DNA of 64,000 nucleotides. Source: Pseudomonas sp. MYb60. GTDB taxonomy: Bacteria > Pseudomonadota > Gammaproteobacteria > Pseudomonadales > Pseudomonadaceae. Under the pieces are notes generated by a model. The model made no database searches, was not told where the DNA came from, and saw only the letters and a program-made list of their open reading frames with translations. The DNA lies in NCBI RefSeq assembly GCF_002979555.1, contig NZ_PCOZ01000008.1, positions 248,001-312,000 of the forward strand, read 5' to 3'. Made by a program: the position numbers and the translations under genes. Position 1 is the first letter of the stretch; each line of letters opens with the position of its first letter. Shown here piece after piece: positions 45,616 to 55,898 of the stretch.

Positions 45616-46500
45616 TCAGCTATGGCGGTAGAAACGGTCCAGCAACGCCGGCAACCCCGCCCGCCACGCCCGTGGCTTGATGCCGAAGGTGTGAAGGATT
45701 TTCTTGCAGGCCAGTACCGCATGTTGCGGCTCATCGCTGGCATCCGGCCGGGCCGCGTGGGCCTGGGCTGTCGGTGACTCAATCGCCAGTGGATGATAAT
45801 TGCGCGCCTCGGTGAGGATCGCCTGGCCCAGCGCCAGCGGTGTGGTCGCCTCCTGGCCAGCGTAGTGATAAGTGCCCCACAACGGCGCTGCGCAATCGAG
45901 CTGCTTGAGCACCGAAATGATCACCCGCGCGGCATCATCCACGGGCGTCGGGTTGCCGCGACGGTCATCGGCCATCAGCAGTTCGTCGGGTTTTTCGGCC
46001 CGGGCCAGGAAGCGTCCGAGGGTGCCGTCGACACTGTCATCCAGCAGCCAGCCAAAACGCAGCAACACATGCTGCGGGCAGGTGGCGCGCACACTTTGCT
46101 CGATACGCCACAATGCCTGGCCGCGCAGGCCCAGGGGCACTGGTTCGTCCTTTTCGCTGTAGGCGGTGGCGCGAGAGCCATCGAACACACGGTAGCTGGA
46201 CGGTTGCAGCAAGGTAATGTTGTGGTGCTGGCACAGTTCGGCCAGGCGTTCGATCGCGTATTCCTGGGCAGCCAGGCGGGTTTCGCTGACGGCCTCAGAC
46301 TGGAACCAGTCGAAATAATAGGCGAGGTTGATCAACGCGTCGGGACGGGTGTCGTCGAGCAACTGGGTAAGGCTCGCGGCATCCCAGCCGTCTTGGGGCG
46401 GTTTGGGTGCGAGGAAGCCGATGTCTTCCTCTGCACCGAGGCGAATCAGCGCCTGCCCGAGGGCATTCCCGCCGCCCAGTAACATAAGGCGCATTCGCAT
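45616..46500 (-). CDS. RmlD-like sugar-nucleotide reductase/epimerase
   Basis: A 294-residue Rossmann-fold protein of the RmlD (dTDP-4-dehydrorhamnose reductase) superfamily. The nucleotide loop is LMLLGGGNALGQALIRLG, and PSSYRVFDG followed by LRFGWLLDD supports the family. The classical YxxxK is not obvious, so catalysis is uncertain and it may be a divergent member. No rhamnose genes are nearby. Start 46500 is tentative; 46494 or 46485 are alternatives. Confidence 0.75.
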   Translation of the reverse strand: MRMRLMLLGGGNALGQALIRLGAEEDIGFLAPKPPQDGWDAASLTQLLDDTRPDALINLAYYFDWFQSEAVSETRLAAQEYAIERLAELCQHHNITLLQPSSYRVFDGSRATAYSEKDEPVPLGLRGQALWRIEQSVRATCPQHVLLRFGWLLDDSVDGTLGRFLARAEKPDELLMADDRRGNPTPVDDAARVIISVLKQLDCAAPLWGTYHYAGQEATTPLALGQAILTEARNYHPLAIESPTAQAHAARPDASDEPQHAVLACKKILHTFGIKPRAWRAGLPALLDRFYRHS

Positions 46501-46612
46501 AGATTGAGCAGGCCCGGTCTGTTTGGAACGATGGCTAGGGTCGGCAGGCGAGTAAGCCTTGCCGCTGGTCTGAGCCAGAATCGTTGCATTTTGCGGGTTT
46601 GTAGCGCAACCG

Positions 46613-48697
46613 TCACGGATTAACTGTCTTCCCGTCGGGCTCGGCCGGCTGATGTTCAAGGGCGCCACGCTGGGGCATTACGACCTGCTGTGGATAAGTT
46701 TGCGCGAACTGCACCTCGGCACAGTTATCCACAAGCTTTTTCAAGCGCTGGTTGAACGCGCGGCTCACCGCATACTGCCCGCCCGACACCGTGCGGAACT
46801 GCGCCGTGAGCACCACGCCGTTGAGGTCCATCTTGTCCACGCCGAACACTTCCAGCGGGCCTTGCAGGTTGTATTTGAGGAACACATCGTCGCGAATCGA
46901 CTGCCCCGCCTCGCGGATCAGTTCCACAGCCTTGTCCACGTCCGTGTCGTAGGTGAACTGCACCGAGAAGAACGCATAGGCAAACTGCCGCGACTGGTTG
47001 GTGACGGCCTTGATCTGCCCGAACGGCACCGAATGCACAAAGCCCTTGCCGTCCCGCAGGCGCAGGGTGCGGATGGTCAGGCCCTCGACCGTGCCGGCAT
47101 GGCCGGAGTCGAGCACTACCCAGTCGCCGATGGACAGGGTGTCTTCGATGATGATGAACAAGCCGGTGATCACATCCTGCACCAGTTGCTGCGAACCGAA
47201 ACCGATGGCCAGGCCGACCACGCCGGCGCCCGCCAGCAGTGGCGCGACGTTGATGCCCAGGTTGGCCATGGTGGTGATCGCGCAAATCACCACAAGGATG
47301 ATCTTCACGGCATTGCGCACCAGCGGCAGGATGGTTTTTACCCGTGTACTCGGCTGGCGGTTGGAGCGTTTGTTCACCGGCGGTTTCAAGGCTTCCTGGA
47401 TCGCCGTGTCGAGCACCACCCAGAACAGCCAGGTCATCAGCAGGATCAGGCCGATGCTGCTGAGAGAATCGCTGATCGCCCGGCCTACCGAGTTGCGCTG
47501 GGCAAACTCGAACAGGGACACGCCCCAGATCCGCCCGAGGATCTCGATAAAGGCGATAGCCATGGCAATGCGCAAGATCGCGTGCAACAGACTCAGGAAG
47601 CGCTCCTTGTAGGCACTGCTGCGCTGGATCGTCACCTGGCTGCGAGACTTGAACAGGTGTTGCAGCACCGTGCTCAGGAACACCGTGCTGATCAGCAAAA
47701 TCGTGGTGAACAAGGCGCAACGCAGGGCCTTTTGATTGTCGTCACCGGCGCCGATCAGGTTGATGGCCGAGACCAGCACCATCAGCAGGATCGGCCAGTA
47801 CCACAGCCCCGAGAACACCCGCAGCGATTGCTGCAACGCCGGGTGCTTGAGCCGTTGGGCCAGTGGCCGATTGCGGATCAAATGCGCCACCGGACGGCGC
47901 AGGCGCACCACCAGCACGCCGAAGATCACCGCGGCAAACAGCCCGGTGAACACCGCTACGCTGCTGGTGATGTTTCCGCCCAATTGGCGGGCGATCTGCG
48001 GGCTGGTGAGCGCGTCGCTGAGGGCCGCGAGAAAGCCGATCAGGAACAGCGGCTTGGGGCAATAGTTGCGAATGATCCGCACCGCCGGGCGCTTGTGGCC
48101 CACATTGAACATGACGATGACGCAGAGCAGCATCGAGGTGGAAAAAATGCCGCTGCTGGTGGCATAGGCAAAACACAGCGCCAGGGCGCGACCGATCGAC
48201 GTGGCCAGGTAGTGGCTGACATACAGCGTCAACGGCAGGCAGATCAACGCAGGGAGTGTATAAGGCAGCACATAACCCAACACCCCTTGCAGACGCCGAC
48301 GTTGTTCAACGAAGGTTCGACGGGTCATGCGCTGCACGAGGAAGCGACCGAGCAGGGTCAGCAGAGTAAACGCACCGATCCAGACGCCGGACAGCAACAG
48401 GAAATCCCCGGCCACGCTCCACGGTGAGCGTGCTGACGTCCGATCGACCAACCGCCCTACTTCATCCGCCGCGCGGTCGGCCCGCAGGCGCCAGGCGTCA
48501 ACCAGGTTCTGGTTGAGGTCGAGCTTCTGTTGCACATCATCGATACTGGAACTGATGGCCCCCAACAGCCCGCCCTCCACCAGCAACTCAGGCGTGGCCG
48601 GCGTTTCGGCTTCGGGCGCGGTGTCCGCGGCGTGCAGGGCGCCGCTGCCACACAACAGCAGCGCGCCGAGCAGGAATGCAGTCTTGAGATTCAGCAA
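46613..48697 (-). CDS. Large MscS-family mechanosensitive channel (YbiO-like)
   Basis: A 694-residue inner-membrane channel. After a signal-like N-terminus (MLNLKTAFLLGALLLCGSGA) there is a long multi-helix sensor region, then the MscS pore helix and beta domain: PLLAGAGVVGLAIGFGSQQL and GLFIIIEDTLSIGDWVVL. Opening on membrane tension releases osmolytes after osmotic downshift. The start codon is TTG, preceded by AAGGAG nine bases upstream. It resembles E. coli YbiO in size and order. Confidence 0.9.
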   Translation of the reverse strand: MLNLKTAFLLGALLLCGSGALHAADTAPEAETPATPELLVEGGLLGAISSSIDDVQQKLDLNQNLVDAWRLRADRAADEVGRLVDRTSARSPWSVAGDFLLLSGVWIGAFTLLTLLGRFLVQRMTRRTFVEQRRRLQGVLGYVLPYTLPALICLPLTLYVSHYLATSIGRALALCFAYATSSGIFSTSMLLCVIVMFNVGHKRPAVRIIRNYCPKPLFLIGFLAALSDALTSPQIARQLGGNITSSVAVFTGLFAAVIFGVLVVRLRRPVAHLIRNRPLAQRLKHPALQQSLRVFSGLWYWPILLMVLVSAINLIGAGDDNQKALRCALFTTILLISTVFLSTVLQHLFKSRSQVTIQRSSAYKERFLSLLHAILRIAMAIAFIEILGRIWGVSLFEFAQRNSVGRAISDSLSSIGLILLMTWLFWVVLDTAIQEALKPPVNKRSNRQPSTRVKTILPLVRNAVKIILVVICAITTMANLGINVAPLLAGAGVVGLAIGFGSQQLVQDVITGLFIIIEDTLSIGDWVVLDSGHAGTVEGLTIRTLRLRDGKGFVHSVPFGQIKAVTNQSRQFAYAFFSVQFTYDTDVDKAVELIREAGQSIRDDVFLKYNLQGPLEVFGVDKMDLNGVVLTAQFRTVSGGQYAVSRAFNQRLKKLVDNCAEVQFAQTYPQQVVMPQRGALEHQPAEPDGKTVNP

Positions 48698-48781
48698 AAC
48701 ACCGGGCTCCTTGCAGATGGGTCTGTAAGGAACTGACGGGTTTGAGCCTTGATCGTTCCCTGCCCACGCCGGCAGGAGGGA

Positions 48782-49612
48782 TTATTTCAGGTCGACATTC
48801 AGGCTGGGGGCCCCAAACGCCATCAATTGGGCGTTGGATGCGGCAAACCAGCCTTTCCAGAAGTCTTCCAGCGCTTGGATGGTCTTGCCCGAGCGATAAG
48901 CCTGCTTGATGTCCTTGGTGACGAGCGCAGCTCCCGCGACGTACACCCGTGCGCCTTGCAGGTCGGCAAACAACTGCTTGTCGGCCACCCGCTTGAGCTC
49001 CGCCTCGGGTTGCAGGTCACGAATCCGGTTATTGGCGTAAAAACTGCCGAAGTCACTGTTTTCAAGCATATCGGAGATCAATAGCACCACACGTTCCTGG
49101 GCCGGTTGCTGGCCCAGGTCTTTACCGATCTCGCGCAGCGAATGGAATATCTCGCTGCGGGCGATGTCCTCCGACGCCTCGCGCAGCGTGGTCACAAACA
49201 CCTTGCCCAGCGTCTTGTTGAAAAAGCTGCGCTGCTCCGTCAGGCACGTATCGAGGGTGCGCAGCGACTGCATGCCGACGTTGCTGCGCACCTTCTCATC
49301 GAGACCCAGGTTGAGTTCACCGGCAAAACGCAGTTGCATGAACTGGCCTGGCACAAACGCCGAGAAACTGTACAACCGCACCTTGTCTCCCGGCTGCACG
49401 AAGCGTTGCACCTGGGCCCAGCTTGCCTTCTGGATCACCTCGGGCATGGGGATCGTCTGGTCGATGATCACCGTGAGCTCCCGACCGCTATGCGCGGGCC
49501 GAAACTCCCCTACTTTGGCATACGAATAGCAGTCCGGAATGTCGTTGCGCTCACTGGCCACGGCCAAGAGGGGCGCTAACAGCAGTGCCGGAAAAAACCG
49601 CGAGATCTTCAT
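48782..49612 (-). CDS. Secreted VWA-like protein, first part of an unknown envelope cluster
   Basis: A 276-residue secreted protein. Signal MKISRFFPALLLAPLLAVAS is followed by a von Willebrand A-like fold: a first strand ELTVIIDQTIPM with a degenerate MIDAS (DxT only), a middle region, and VVLLISDMLENSDFG as the later strand and loop. It begins exactly where the preceding gene ends, with no spacer, so the two are one operon with the OmpA gene. No ligand can be predicted. Confidence 0.75.
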   Translation of the reverse strand: MKISRFFPALLLAPLLAVASERNDIPDCYSYAKVGEFRPAHSGRELTVIIDQTIPMPEVIQKASWAQVQRFVQPGDKVRLYSFSAFVPGQFMQLRFAGELNLGLDEKVRSNVGMQSLRTLDTCLTEQRSFFNKTLGKVFVTTLREASEDIARSEIFHSLREIGKDLGQQPAQERVVLLISDMLENSDFGSFYANNRIRDLQPEAELKRVADKQLFADLQGARVYVAGAALVTKDIKQAYRSGKTIQALEDFWKGWFAASNAQLMAFGAPSLNVDLK

Positions 49613-51166
49613 TCAGGCACCTGCAGCGTCAAAGTCTTTGAGCAACTGCTGCTCGGCACGTAGCGCCAGCACGTCTTCCAGGGAATGGCCCTTGGCCCGG
49701 CTGATGGTCGCCAGTTGCTCTTCGCTGAAGGCCGTAAGGTCCTTGCTACGCAGGGCGTCCAGGCTTGACGGCGATGCGACTGGCGCGGACGGAGGAACTT
49801 CAACTGCCGCAGCCACAGGCGCCACGACGTCAGCAACAACCGGAGCAACCGGCACACTGACTGGCTTGACCGAGACCTCAGGCGTACCCGGCAACGCTTG
49901 TTTGCGCGCCAGGTAGGTCTCGAAGTTGCGGTTGTGCGCACTGGTCAATGCCGCTTGCTGCTGGGCGTTGGTCGTGGAGCGCCCCGCCAGCTTGAGTTGC
50001 AGCTTGCTCAACTTGTGGTCGGCATGGGAGGCGATTTCCACGCGCTGGCTTTGCATCCAGTTTTCCAAAGCCTCGCCGCTGGAAAACTTGTGGGTATGCT
50101 CCCAGGCCGTCTTGGATTCCACCCCAGCAAAACCGAAGATCGAGGCCAGCCAAATGCTGGTGATTTGAATGGCGATGTAGATTACCGACAGAACAATGAA
50201 GGTGATGAGCGACGCCTTGCGGATCGCGTCCATCTTGTCGGTGAGGGTTTGTTTGTCGGCCTGGTCGTTGATCGCCGCTGAGTCGGCGGGCAGTTCAAAC
50301 GGACTGGCAGACTCGTAATTCTGCTGGGCGAAAGCGTGGGGGCTGCCGACCATTTCGGTCTCGATGCTTTTGAGCTGCATGGTGCGGATACCAAATGCCG
50401 CCACCGCGATAATCGCAATCCAGATACCGGTGGTGATCATCCAGCCTCGGCTGGGGGTAACCGTGTGATTGGTGTTGATCCGCGCCAGGATACGGTTGTA
50501 GTCCTTGCCGTCCTTATCGCTGTCGGTATCCTTGATGCCGATGCCCGGCAGTTCCTTGAGCTGCGACGGGCGATCACTCGCGCCATCGTTTTCCCACCAG
50601 TGGCGAGCCTTGCTGATCAACGCATTTTTATGCACTGCACGGCCTGTCACTTCTGCCAGGATCGCCGACGCAACGGCCAGCAGGAAAGCGAACAACCAGC
50701 CCATCCAGCTCTGATCGTTGGCCGACAGATTCTGGTTGATGAACGGCACCAGCACATAAGCAAAACCTACAGCTTCGAACATGATCAGCATGAAGATCAG
50801 TGCAAAGACCCAAAACGGCCGCTCGCGACGCCCACGCTCGCCGATGGTGCGCAGGTAGGATTCGCTCTTGTTGAAGAAATCAACGTTCTTGGCGCCGATC
50901 TTTTCATAACGCGAGTAGTACGCGTCGCACAATTCGCTTTCCGACTTAGGCCAGCCGTGGGAGTCGAGCATCAGGCTTTGCTTGGACAGTCGCGCCACCT
51001 TGCCGATAAAAGGTACGCCGTGCCACACGCGCATCACGAAGTAACCCACCTTATCCCAGTACGCTTGGATCAGGATGGCGGCCAGCAGCGTGGAAATCAC
51101 CAGCCCGGTGATCAATTTATTTGCCCAGAGCAGGGCAGTCAGCGCATTGAAGCTGAACTCTTCCAT
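49613..51166 (-). CDS. Large membrane protein of the VWA/OmpA cluster (five TM)
   Basis: A 517-residue inner-membrane protein with transmembrane segments at about 16-36, 115-140, 153-172, 245-265 and 320-342, and a ~170-residue cytoplasmic or periplasmic tail. The tail has low-complexity Ala/Pro/Val and ends SEEQLATISRAKGHSLEDV. No family recognised. AAGGAAC precedes the ATG. It links the secreted VWA-like protein and the OmpA lipoprotein physically. Confidence 0.8.
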   Translation of the reverse strand: MEEFSFNALTALLWANKLITGLVISTLLAAILIQAYWDKVGYFVMRVWHGVPFIGKVARLSKQSLMLDSHGWPKSESELCDAYYSRYEKIGAKNVDFFNKSESYLRTIGERGRRERPFWVFALIFMLIMFEAVGFAYVLVPFINQNLSANDQSWMGWLFAFLLAVASAILAEVTGRAVHKNALISKARHWWENDGASDRPSQLKELPGIGIKDTDSDKDGKDYNRILARINTNHTVTPSRGWMITTGIWIAIIAVAAFGIRTMQLKSIETEMVGSPHAFAQQNYESASPFELPADSAAINDQADKQTLTDKMDAIRKASLITFIVLSVIYIAIQITSIWLASIFGFAGVESKTAWEHTHKFSSGEALENWMQSQRVEIASHADHKLSKLQLKLAGRSTTNAQQQAALTSAHNRNFETYLARKQALPGTPEVSVKPVSVPVAPVVADVVAPVAAAVEVPPSAPVASPSSLDALRSKDLTAFSEEQLATISRAKGHSLEDVLALRAEQQLLKDFDAAGA

Positions 51167-51184
51167 GGTGTAGTTCCTTGAGTC

Positions 51185-52642
51185 TTACGCGCGAATCGGC
51201 ACGAAACGGGTAGTGAAGGCTTCGCGGGGGCGCGAGTAGAACAACGCACCATCGGTGGCCTCAGAGTTTTTCTTGCTGAACACCACGTCGATACACGACA
51301 CCGGCGCCTTGGGGTCTTGAGTGAATACCCTGTACAGCACCAGGTCCTCACCTTCATAGGTATTGGCCACAGCCGTGCTTTTGATGGACTTGCGATTGCC
51401 CTGGTCGTAGCCCTTGACCACTTCGATAAACGGTTGACGGTCGACGCTGGCGCCATCACGCAGGATGGAGACCGGGGATAACGTCACCAAGTGGCCGTTG
51501 ACCAGGTTGGCCCACACACGGTTGTTGTAGCCTGGCAGGTATTCGGTGGTGGTTTGGGTGTCCAGCGCCTTGCCGCTGGCGAGGTTGAATACCTTGCCGC
51601 TTTCGCGCGGGCGGTCAGCTTCACAGCTGCTCGACGGCAGGTCGCCCGCGTGCGCACTGGAGACCAGCGCAAACCCGGCTTTTTTCGGGGTAATCGCCTC
51701 GCCAAGGGCCCAACGGGTTTCGCTGGCCGGCTGGCCGCCAAAATCCACCACAGCGGTGCCCGCATCGACAGGTTTGTTCTCGGCAGCGGGCTTGGCGGCA
51801 GGCTTGCTTTTCGACGTGCTCGGCACGCTGCGTACCGGCTCGGTCGCGGTGCCGTGGGCCAAATACTTGGTGTTGTTCTGTTCGGCGTTGACACGTTTGA
51901 CGAGCATGTTGCGGTCGGTCACTTCAACGATTTCGACCCGGCGGTTCTTGCCGCGCTGAAAGCTGTCGCTGTTGTCTGCAATTGGCCGCGACGCACCTGC
52001 GCCCTGGAAGAACATGCGTTGCGGGGCGATGCCCTGTTCAGCCAGGATCGCCGCCACGGCACGGGCGCGCTGCTCGGACAGGCGCTGGTTGGTGGTGGCG
52101 CTGCCGGTGGCATCGGTGTGGCCCACCACCAGAATCGCGGCCTGGGAGTTTTGCCCCGGTTTGGGCGCGAAGGCGGCAGCCAGCTTGCGGACCTGGCGCT
52201 GACCATCGACGCTCAGCTGTGCGCTACCGGTAGCGAACATGCCTTGGTCCTGAACTTGAGCAACGATGCCCGCCTCAGTCGGCGCCGGTGAACCTGCGTT
52301 GCCCGTGGCGACTTCCTGGCTCTGCAGGGTCTGTACCTGGATATTAAGGTTCTCTTCCTTAGCAATGCGCTCCAGCTCCTGCAAGCGGTTCTGCCAGAGG
52401 TTACCCGCTACACAACCGGCGGCCGCACCGACTCCACCGCCCACGACGGCTTTCTTAGCGTCACCAGTGATTGCATAGGTCAAGCCGGCACCCAGTATTG
52501 CGCCGCCTGCGCAGCCGATGGCCGTGCCGTAGTTTTTGCCTGCTTCATTGAGGGTCGCGCAGCCACTGAGCGCAATGGCGCCGGCCAGCAGGCTGATTTT
52601 TCGAGTCAGAGAGGTAGTCACGTGATGGGTTCCGGCCTTCAT
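51185..52642 (-). CDS. OmpA-domain lipoprotein with long C-terminal extension
   Basis: A 485-residue lipoprotein: signal with lipobox LSGC (LLAGAIALSGCATLNEAG), a glycine-zipper helix at ~35-80, then an OmpA peptidoglycan-binding domain at ~130-245 with VVGHTDATGSATTNQRLSEQ and NRRVEIV. About 190 residues follow that match nothing I recognise (WALGEAITPKKAGFALVSSA onward). ATG 52642 is used; an internal GTG at 52621 is an alternative. It is the first gene of the three-gene unit. Confidence 0.85.
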   Translation of the reverse strand: MKAGTHHVTTSLTRKISLLAGAIALSGCATLNEAGKNYGTAIGCAGGAILGAGLTYAITGDAKKAVVGGGVGAAAGCVAGNLWQNRLQELERIAKEENLNIQVQTLQSQEVATGNAGSPAPTEAGIVAQVQDQGMFATGSAQLSVDGQRQVRKLAAAFAPKPGQNSQAAILVVGHTDATGSATTNQRLSEQRARAVAAILAEQGIAPQRMFFQGAGASRPIADNSDSFQRGKNRRVEIVEVTDRNMLVKRVNAEQNNTKYLAHGTATEPVRSVPSTSKSKPAAKPAAENKPVDAGTAVVDFGGQPASETRWALGEAITPKKAGFALVSSAHAGDLPSSSCEADRPRESGKVFNLASGKALDTQTTTEYLPGYNNRVWANLVNGHLVTLSPVSILRDGASVDRQPFIEVVKGYDQGNRKSIKSTAVANTYEGEDLVLYRVFTQDPKAPVSCIDVVFSKKNSEATDGALFYSRPREAFTTRFVPIRA

Positions 52643-52897
52643 AAAAAAAGAGCCGCCGACCCCACTGCCAACGCTTAAGAGCGCCAGCGGCATCATCCAT
52701 GAACAGGCCCTGCTAAATCATTGAATTGAATCGTTCGTGGGAATTTGATCACGTCACTAATGGCATTTCAATACCACTTGTAACTCTTTGTTGCTCTGGC
52801 GTGCGCCTTTCAGGGACTACCACCGTCTGTAGGAAACCGGAAACTTTCAGCCAAAAATCACAGTCAGCCCTAAACACCCGCTTTTGTAGGAGTAACC

Positions 52898-53677
52898 ATG
52901 GCTGCGATCCCCGACTGGGTGCCCATCACCCCCAGCGTCGCTATTACCCGGTTCACGGTGCTGACGGTCAATATCCACAAGGGTTTTACCGCCTTGAACC
53001 GGCGCTTTATCTTGCCGGAACTGCGCGAAGCGGTGCGCAGTGTGGGCGCAGACATGGTGTTTCTGCAGGAAATCCACGGCACCCATGAGCGCCACCCTCA
53101 GCGGTACAGCGAATGGCCGGATATGCCGCAGTATGAGTTCCTCGCCGACAGCATCTGGCCGCAGTTCGCGTACGGGCGCAATGCGGTGTACCCCCACGGC
53201 GACCACGGCAACGCGCTGCTGTCGAAATTCCAGATCGTGCGGCATGACAACCTCGATATTTCACAGAGTGGCCACGAAAATCGCGGGCTGCTGCATTGCG
53301 TGCTGCGCCTGCCCGGCACTGGTCAGGAGGTGCATGCGATCTGCATTCACCTAGGCCTGCGCGAGGTGCATCGCCAGCAGCAGTTGCGCTTGCTGGAACA
53401 GCGTATCCGCGAGATTCCCGCCGAAGCGCCGCTGGTGGTCGCAGGCGATTTCAACGATTGGCGACAGAAGGCCGACTTGAGCCAGAGCGGCCTTACCGAA
53501 GTGTTCGTGCAGGCCCATGGCAAACCGGCGCGCACCTTCCCGGCGCGCCTGCCGTTGCTGCCCCTGGACCGCATCTATGTGCGCAACCTCAAGGTGCATA
53601 ACCCCCGAGTGCTGACCACGCGGCCTTGGTCGCATTTGTCTGACCATGTGCCCCTGTCGGTGGAGATCGAGCTATGA
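52898..53677 (+). CDS. ybhP: Endonuclease/exonuclease/phosphatase family protein (YbhP-like)
   Basis: A 259-residue metal-dependent hydrolase. Landmarks are [10 protein letters not shown], the FLQEIHG (metal Glu), [10 protein letters not shown] and [10 protein letters not shown], and the final [12 protein letters not shown] (catalytic Asp-His). YbhP-type proteins are inner-membrane-associated and of unknown substrate. AGGAG precedes the ATG. It heads the ybhP-clsB-ybhN operon, overlapping clsB by four bases. Confidence 0.9.
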   Translation: MAAIPDWVPITPSVAITRFTVLTVNIHKGFTALNRRFILPELREAVRSVGADMVFLQEIHGTHERHPQRYSEWPDMPQYEFLADSIWPQFAYGRNAVYPHGDHGNALLSKFQIVRHDNLDISQSGHENRGLLHCVLRLPGTGQEVHAICIHLGLREVHRQQQLRLLEQRIREIPAEAPLVVAGDFNDWRQKADLSQSGLTEVFVQAHGKPARTFPARLPLLPLDRIYVRNLKVHNPRVLTTRPWSHLSDHVPLSVEIEL

Positions 53678-54936
53678 ACGTTGCTGTGGAACACATCTCC
53701 ACCGACCAACCGCCGGATGAAGCCAAGGCTCGCGACCTGGATTACGGCTGGCAGAGCGGTAACCAGGTGGAACTGCTGGAGAACGGCGAAGCGTACTTCC
53801 CCAAGGTGTTCGACGCATTGCGCGAGGCGCGGCGGGAAATCCTGCTGGAGACCTTTATCCTGTTCGAGGACAAGGTCGGCCTTGAGCTGCACGGCATCCT
53901 GATCGAGGCCGCGCAACGTGGGGTGAAGGTGGTGGTCAGCCTGGACGGGTTCGGTTGCGGCGAGTTACGCCCTGCGTTTCTCGCCGAACTGGCTGACGCG
54001 GGCGTGACGGTGCAGATGTTCGACCCGGCGTCCAAGACATTGGGTATTCGTACCAACTGGTTTCGTCGTTTGCATCGCAAGATTGTGGTGGTGGATGCCA
54101 GCGTGGCGTTCATTGGCGGGATCAATTTTTCCGCCGATCACCTGGGGGATTTCGGCCCCGAGGCCAAGCAGGATTATGCCGTGCAGGTGACGGGCCCGGC
54201 GGTGGCGGACTTGCATCACTTCGCCCTGGCGCAGAGCGGTCGCCAGGTGCGCACACGGCGCGGCTGGCGGCGGCGCCAGCAACGACCTTCGCCCTGGCCC
54301 ACTGACAAGGGTGACGGGCTGGTGCGCCTGATCTACCGGGACAACCTGCAGCACCGCGATGACATCGAGGAAGCCTACATCCATGCCTTGAGCAAGGCGC
54401 AACAGCGGGTGGTGATCGCCAACGCCTACTTCTTCCCGGGCTACCGGCTGCTGCGGGAAATCCGCAATGCGGCGCGCCGGGGCGTGCAGGTGCAGTTGAT
54501 CATGCAGGGCCAGCCCGATGTGCTGTTGGCCAAGCTGGCGGCGCGCATGCTTTACGACTATCTGCTCAAGGACGGCGTGGTGATTCACGAATATTGCCAG
54601 CGCCCACTGCACGGCAAAGTTGCGCTGGTGGATGACGAGTGGAGCACCGTGGGTTCAAGCAACCTGGACCCCTTGAGCCTGTCGTTGAACCTGGAGGCCA
54701 ATGTGTTGATTCGTGATCGCGCCTTCAATCAACAGCTGTATGAGCGCCTGCAAATCCTCGCGAAGGAGCATTGCCAGACCATGCCGGAAAACCGCAAGCC
54801 GCGCTTGTGGCTCTGGCGGTTGACCGTGGGCTTCCTGGTGTTTCATGTGATGCGTCATTTTCCTGCGCTGACGGGCTGGTTACCGGCGCACAAGCCGCGG
54901 TTGAAACCCATCGAGAGCCAGGCCCATGACCTCTGA
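53674..54936 (+). CDS. clsB: Cardiolipin synthase B (phospholipase D superfamily)
   Basis: A 420-residue enzyme forming cardiolipin from phosphatidylglycerol. Both HKD motifs are present: [19 protein letters not shown] and [19 protein letters not shown]. It ends in a membrane-associating region ([16 protein letters not shown]). The size and order match ClsB/YbhO of E. coli. It is flanked by ybhP and ybhN with overlaps on both sides. Confidence 0.93.
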   Translation: MNVAVEHISTDQPPDEAKARDLDYGWQSGNQVELLENGEAYFPKVFDALREARREILLETFILFEDKVGLELHGILIEAAQRGVKVVVSLDGFGCGELRPAFLAELADAGVTVQMFDPASKTLGIRTNWFRRLHRKIVVVDASVAFIGGINFSADHLGDFGPEAKQDYAVQVTGPAVADLHHFALAQSGRQVRTRRGWRRRQQRPSPWPTDKGDGLVRLIYRDNLQHRDDIEEAYIHALSKAQQRVVIANAYFFPGYRLLREIRNAARRGVQVQLIMQGQPDVLLAKLAARMLYDYLLKDGVVIHEYCQRPLHGKVALVDDEWSTVGSSNLDPLSLSLNLEANVLIRDRAFNQQLYERLQILAKEHCQTMPENRKPRLWLWRLTVGFLVFHVMRHFPALTGWLPAHKPRLKPIESQAHDL

Positions 54937-55882
54937 AACCTCTGGATCGCGCTTCGCCAAGTGGAAGAAACCGCTGACCATCCTGTTCTTCCTGGCATTG
55001 ATCGTGCTGTTTACCCTCCTTGCCCGTCGCATCGACTGGAGTGAAGTGCTGCAGACCCTGAGTGAGTTCAAACTGCGCACCTTGTTGATCGCGGGCGCGG
55101 TGACGCTGTGCAGCTTTTTAGTGTACGCCAGCTTTGATTTGATCGGCCGCACCTACATTCGCCAAAACCTGACCTGGAAGCAGATTTTGCCGGTGGGGAT
55201 CATCAGTTACGCGTTCAACCTCAACCTCAGCGCGTGGGTCGGCGGCATTGCCATGCGCTACCGGTTGTATTCGCGGCTGGGGGTGAGCAACGGCAATATC
55301 GCCAAGATCCTCGGCCTGAGCCTGGCAACCAATTGGTTTGGCTACATGGCGCTGGCCGGGGTGATTTTCAGCAGCGGCCTGGTGACCATGCCGCCGGGCT
55401 GGAAAGTCAGCACCAGCGCGTTGCAGGCCATTGGTGTCGTGTTGGTGCTGGCGAGCCTGGGGTATCTGGCGGCGTGCCAGTTTTCGAAGAAACGCGCCTG
55501 GACGATCCGGGGCATGGAGATCAACCTGCCGTCGGTGCGCATGGCGTGCCTGCAACTGGCCCTCGGCGCGCTGAACTGGTCACTGATGGCGGCGGTGATC
55601 TTCACCCTGCTGCCGGCCAAGCTGGATTATCCACTGGTGCTGGGCGTGCTGCTGATCAGCGCGATCGCCGGGGTGCTCACCCATATCCCGGCGGGCCTTG
55701 GGGTACTGGAGGCAGTATTTATCGCGCTGTTGCAGCATGAGGCGTCACGGGGCAGTTTGCTGGCAGGGCTGATTGCCTACCGGGCGATCTATTTTATTCT
55801 GCCGTTGTTGATTGCGCTGGTGATGTACCTGGGGGTGGAAGCGAAGGCCAAGGCGTTGCGGGTAAAGAAGGCGCCGGCTTGA
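54926..55882 (+). CDS. ybhN: YbhN/LPG-synthase-TM family membrane protein
   Basis: A 318-residue polytopic membrane protein (about 8 TM) of the UPF0104/YbhN family, related to the flippase half of lysylphosphatidylglycerol synthase. Landmarks are LNLSAWVGGIAMRYRLYSRL and HIPAGLGVLEAVFIALLQHE. It likely works with ClsB on phospholipid placement. Its start overlaps clsB by 11 bases. Confidence 0.88.
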   Translation: MTSETSGSRFAKWKKPLTILFFLALIVLFTLLARRIDWSEVLQTLSEFKLRTLLIAGAVTLCSFLVYASFDLIGRTYIRQNLTWKQILPVGIISYAFNLNLSAWVGGIAMRYRLYSRLGVSNGNIAKILGLSLATNWFGYMALAGVIFSSGLVTMPPGWKVSTSALQAIGVVLVLASLGYLAACQFSKKRAWTIRGMEINLPSVRMACLQLALGALNWSLMAAVIFTLLPAKLDYPLVLGVLLISAIAGVLTHIPAGLGVLEAVFIALLQHEASRGSLLAGLIAYRAIYFILPLLIALVMYLGVEAKAKALRVKKAPA

Positions 55883-55898
55883 GGGTTGCGCTCCATTG

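Noticed and set aside
46652..48427. A 591-codon open frame antisense to the MscS channel
   Set aside because: Shadow of a clear membrane-channel gene; its product is Gln/His/Arg-rich as typical for antisense frames.
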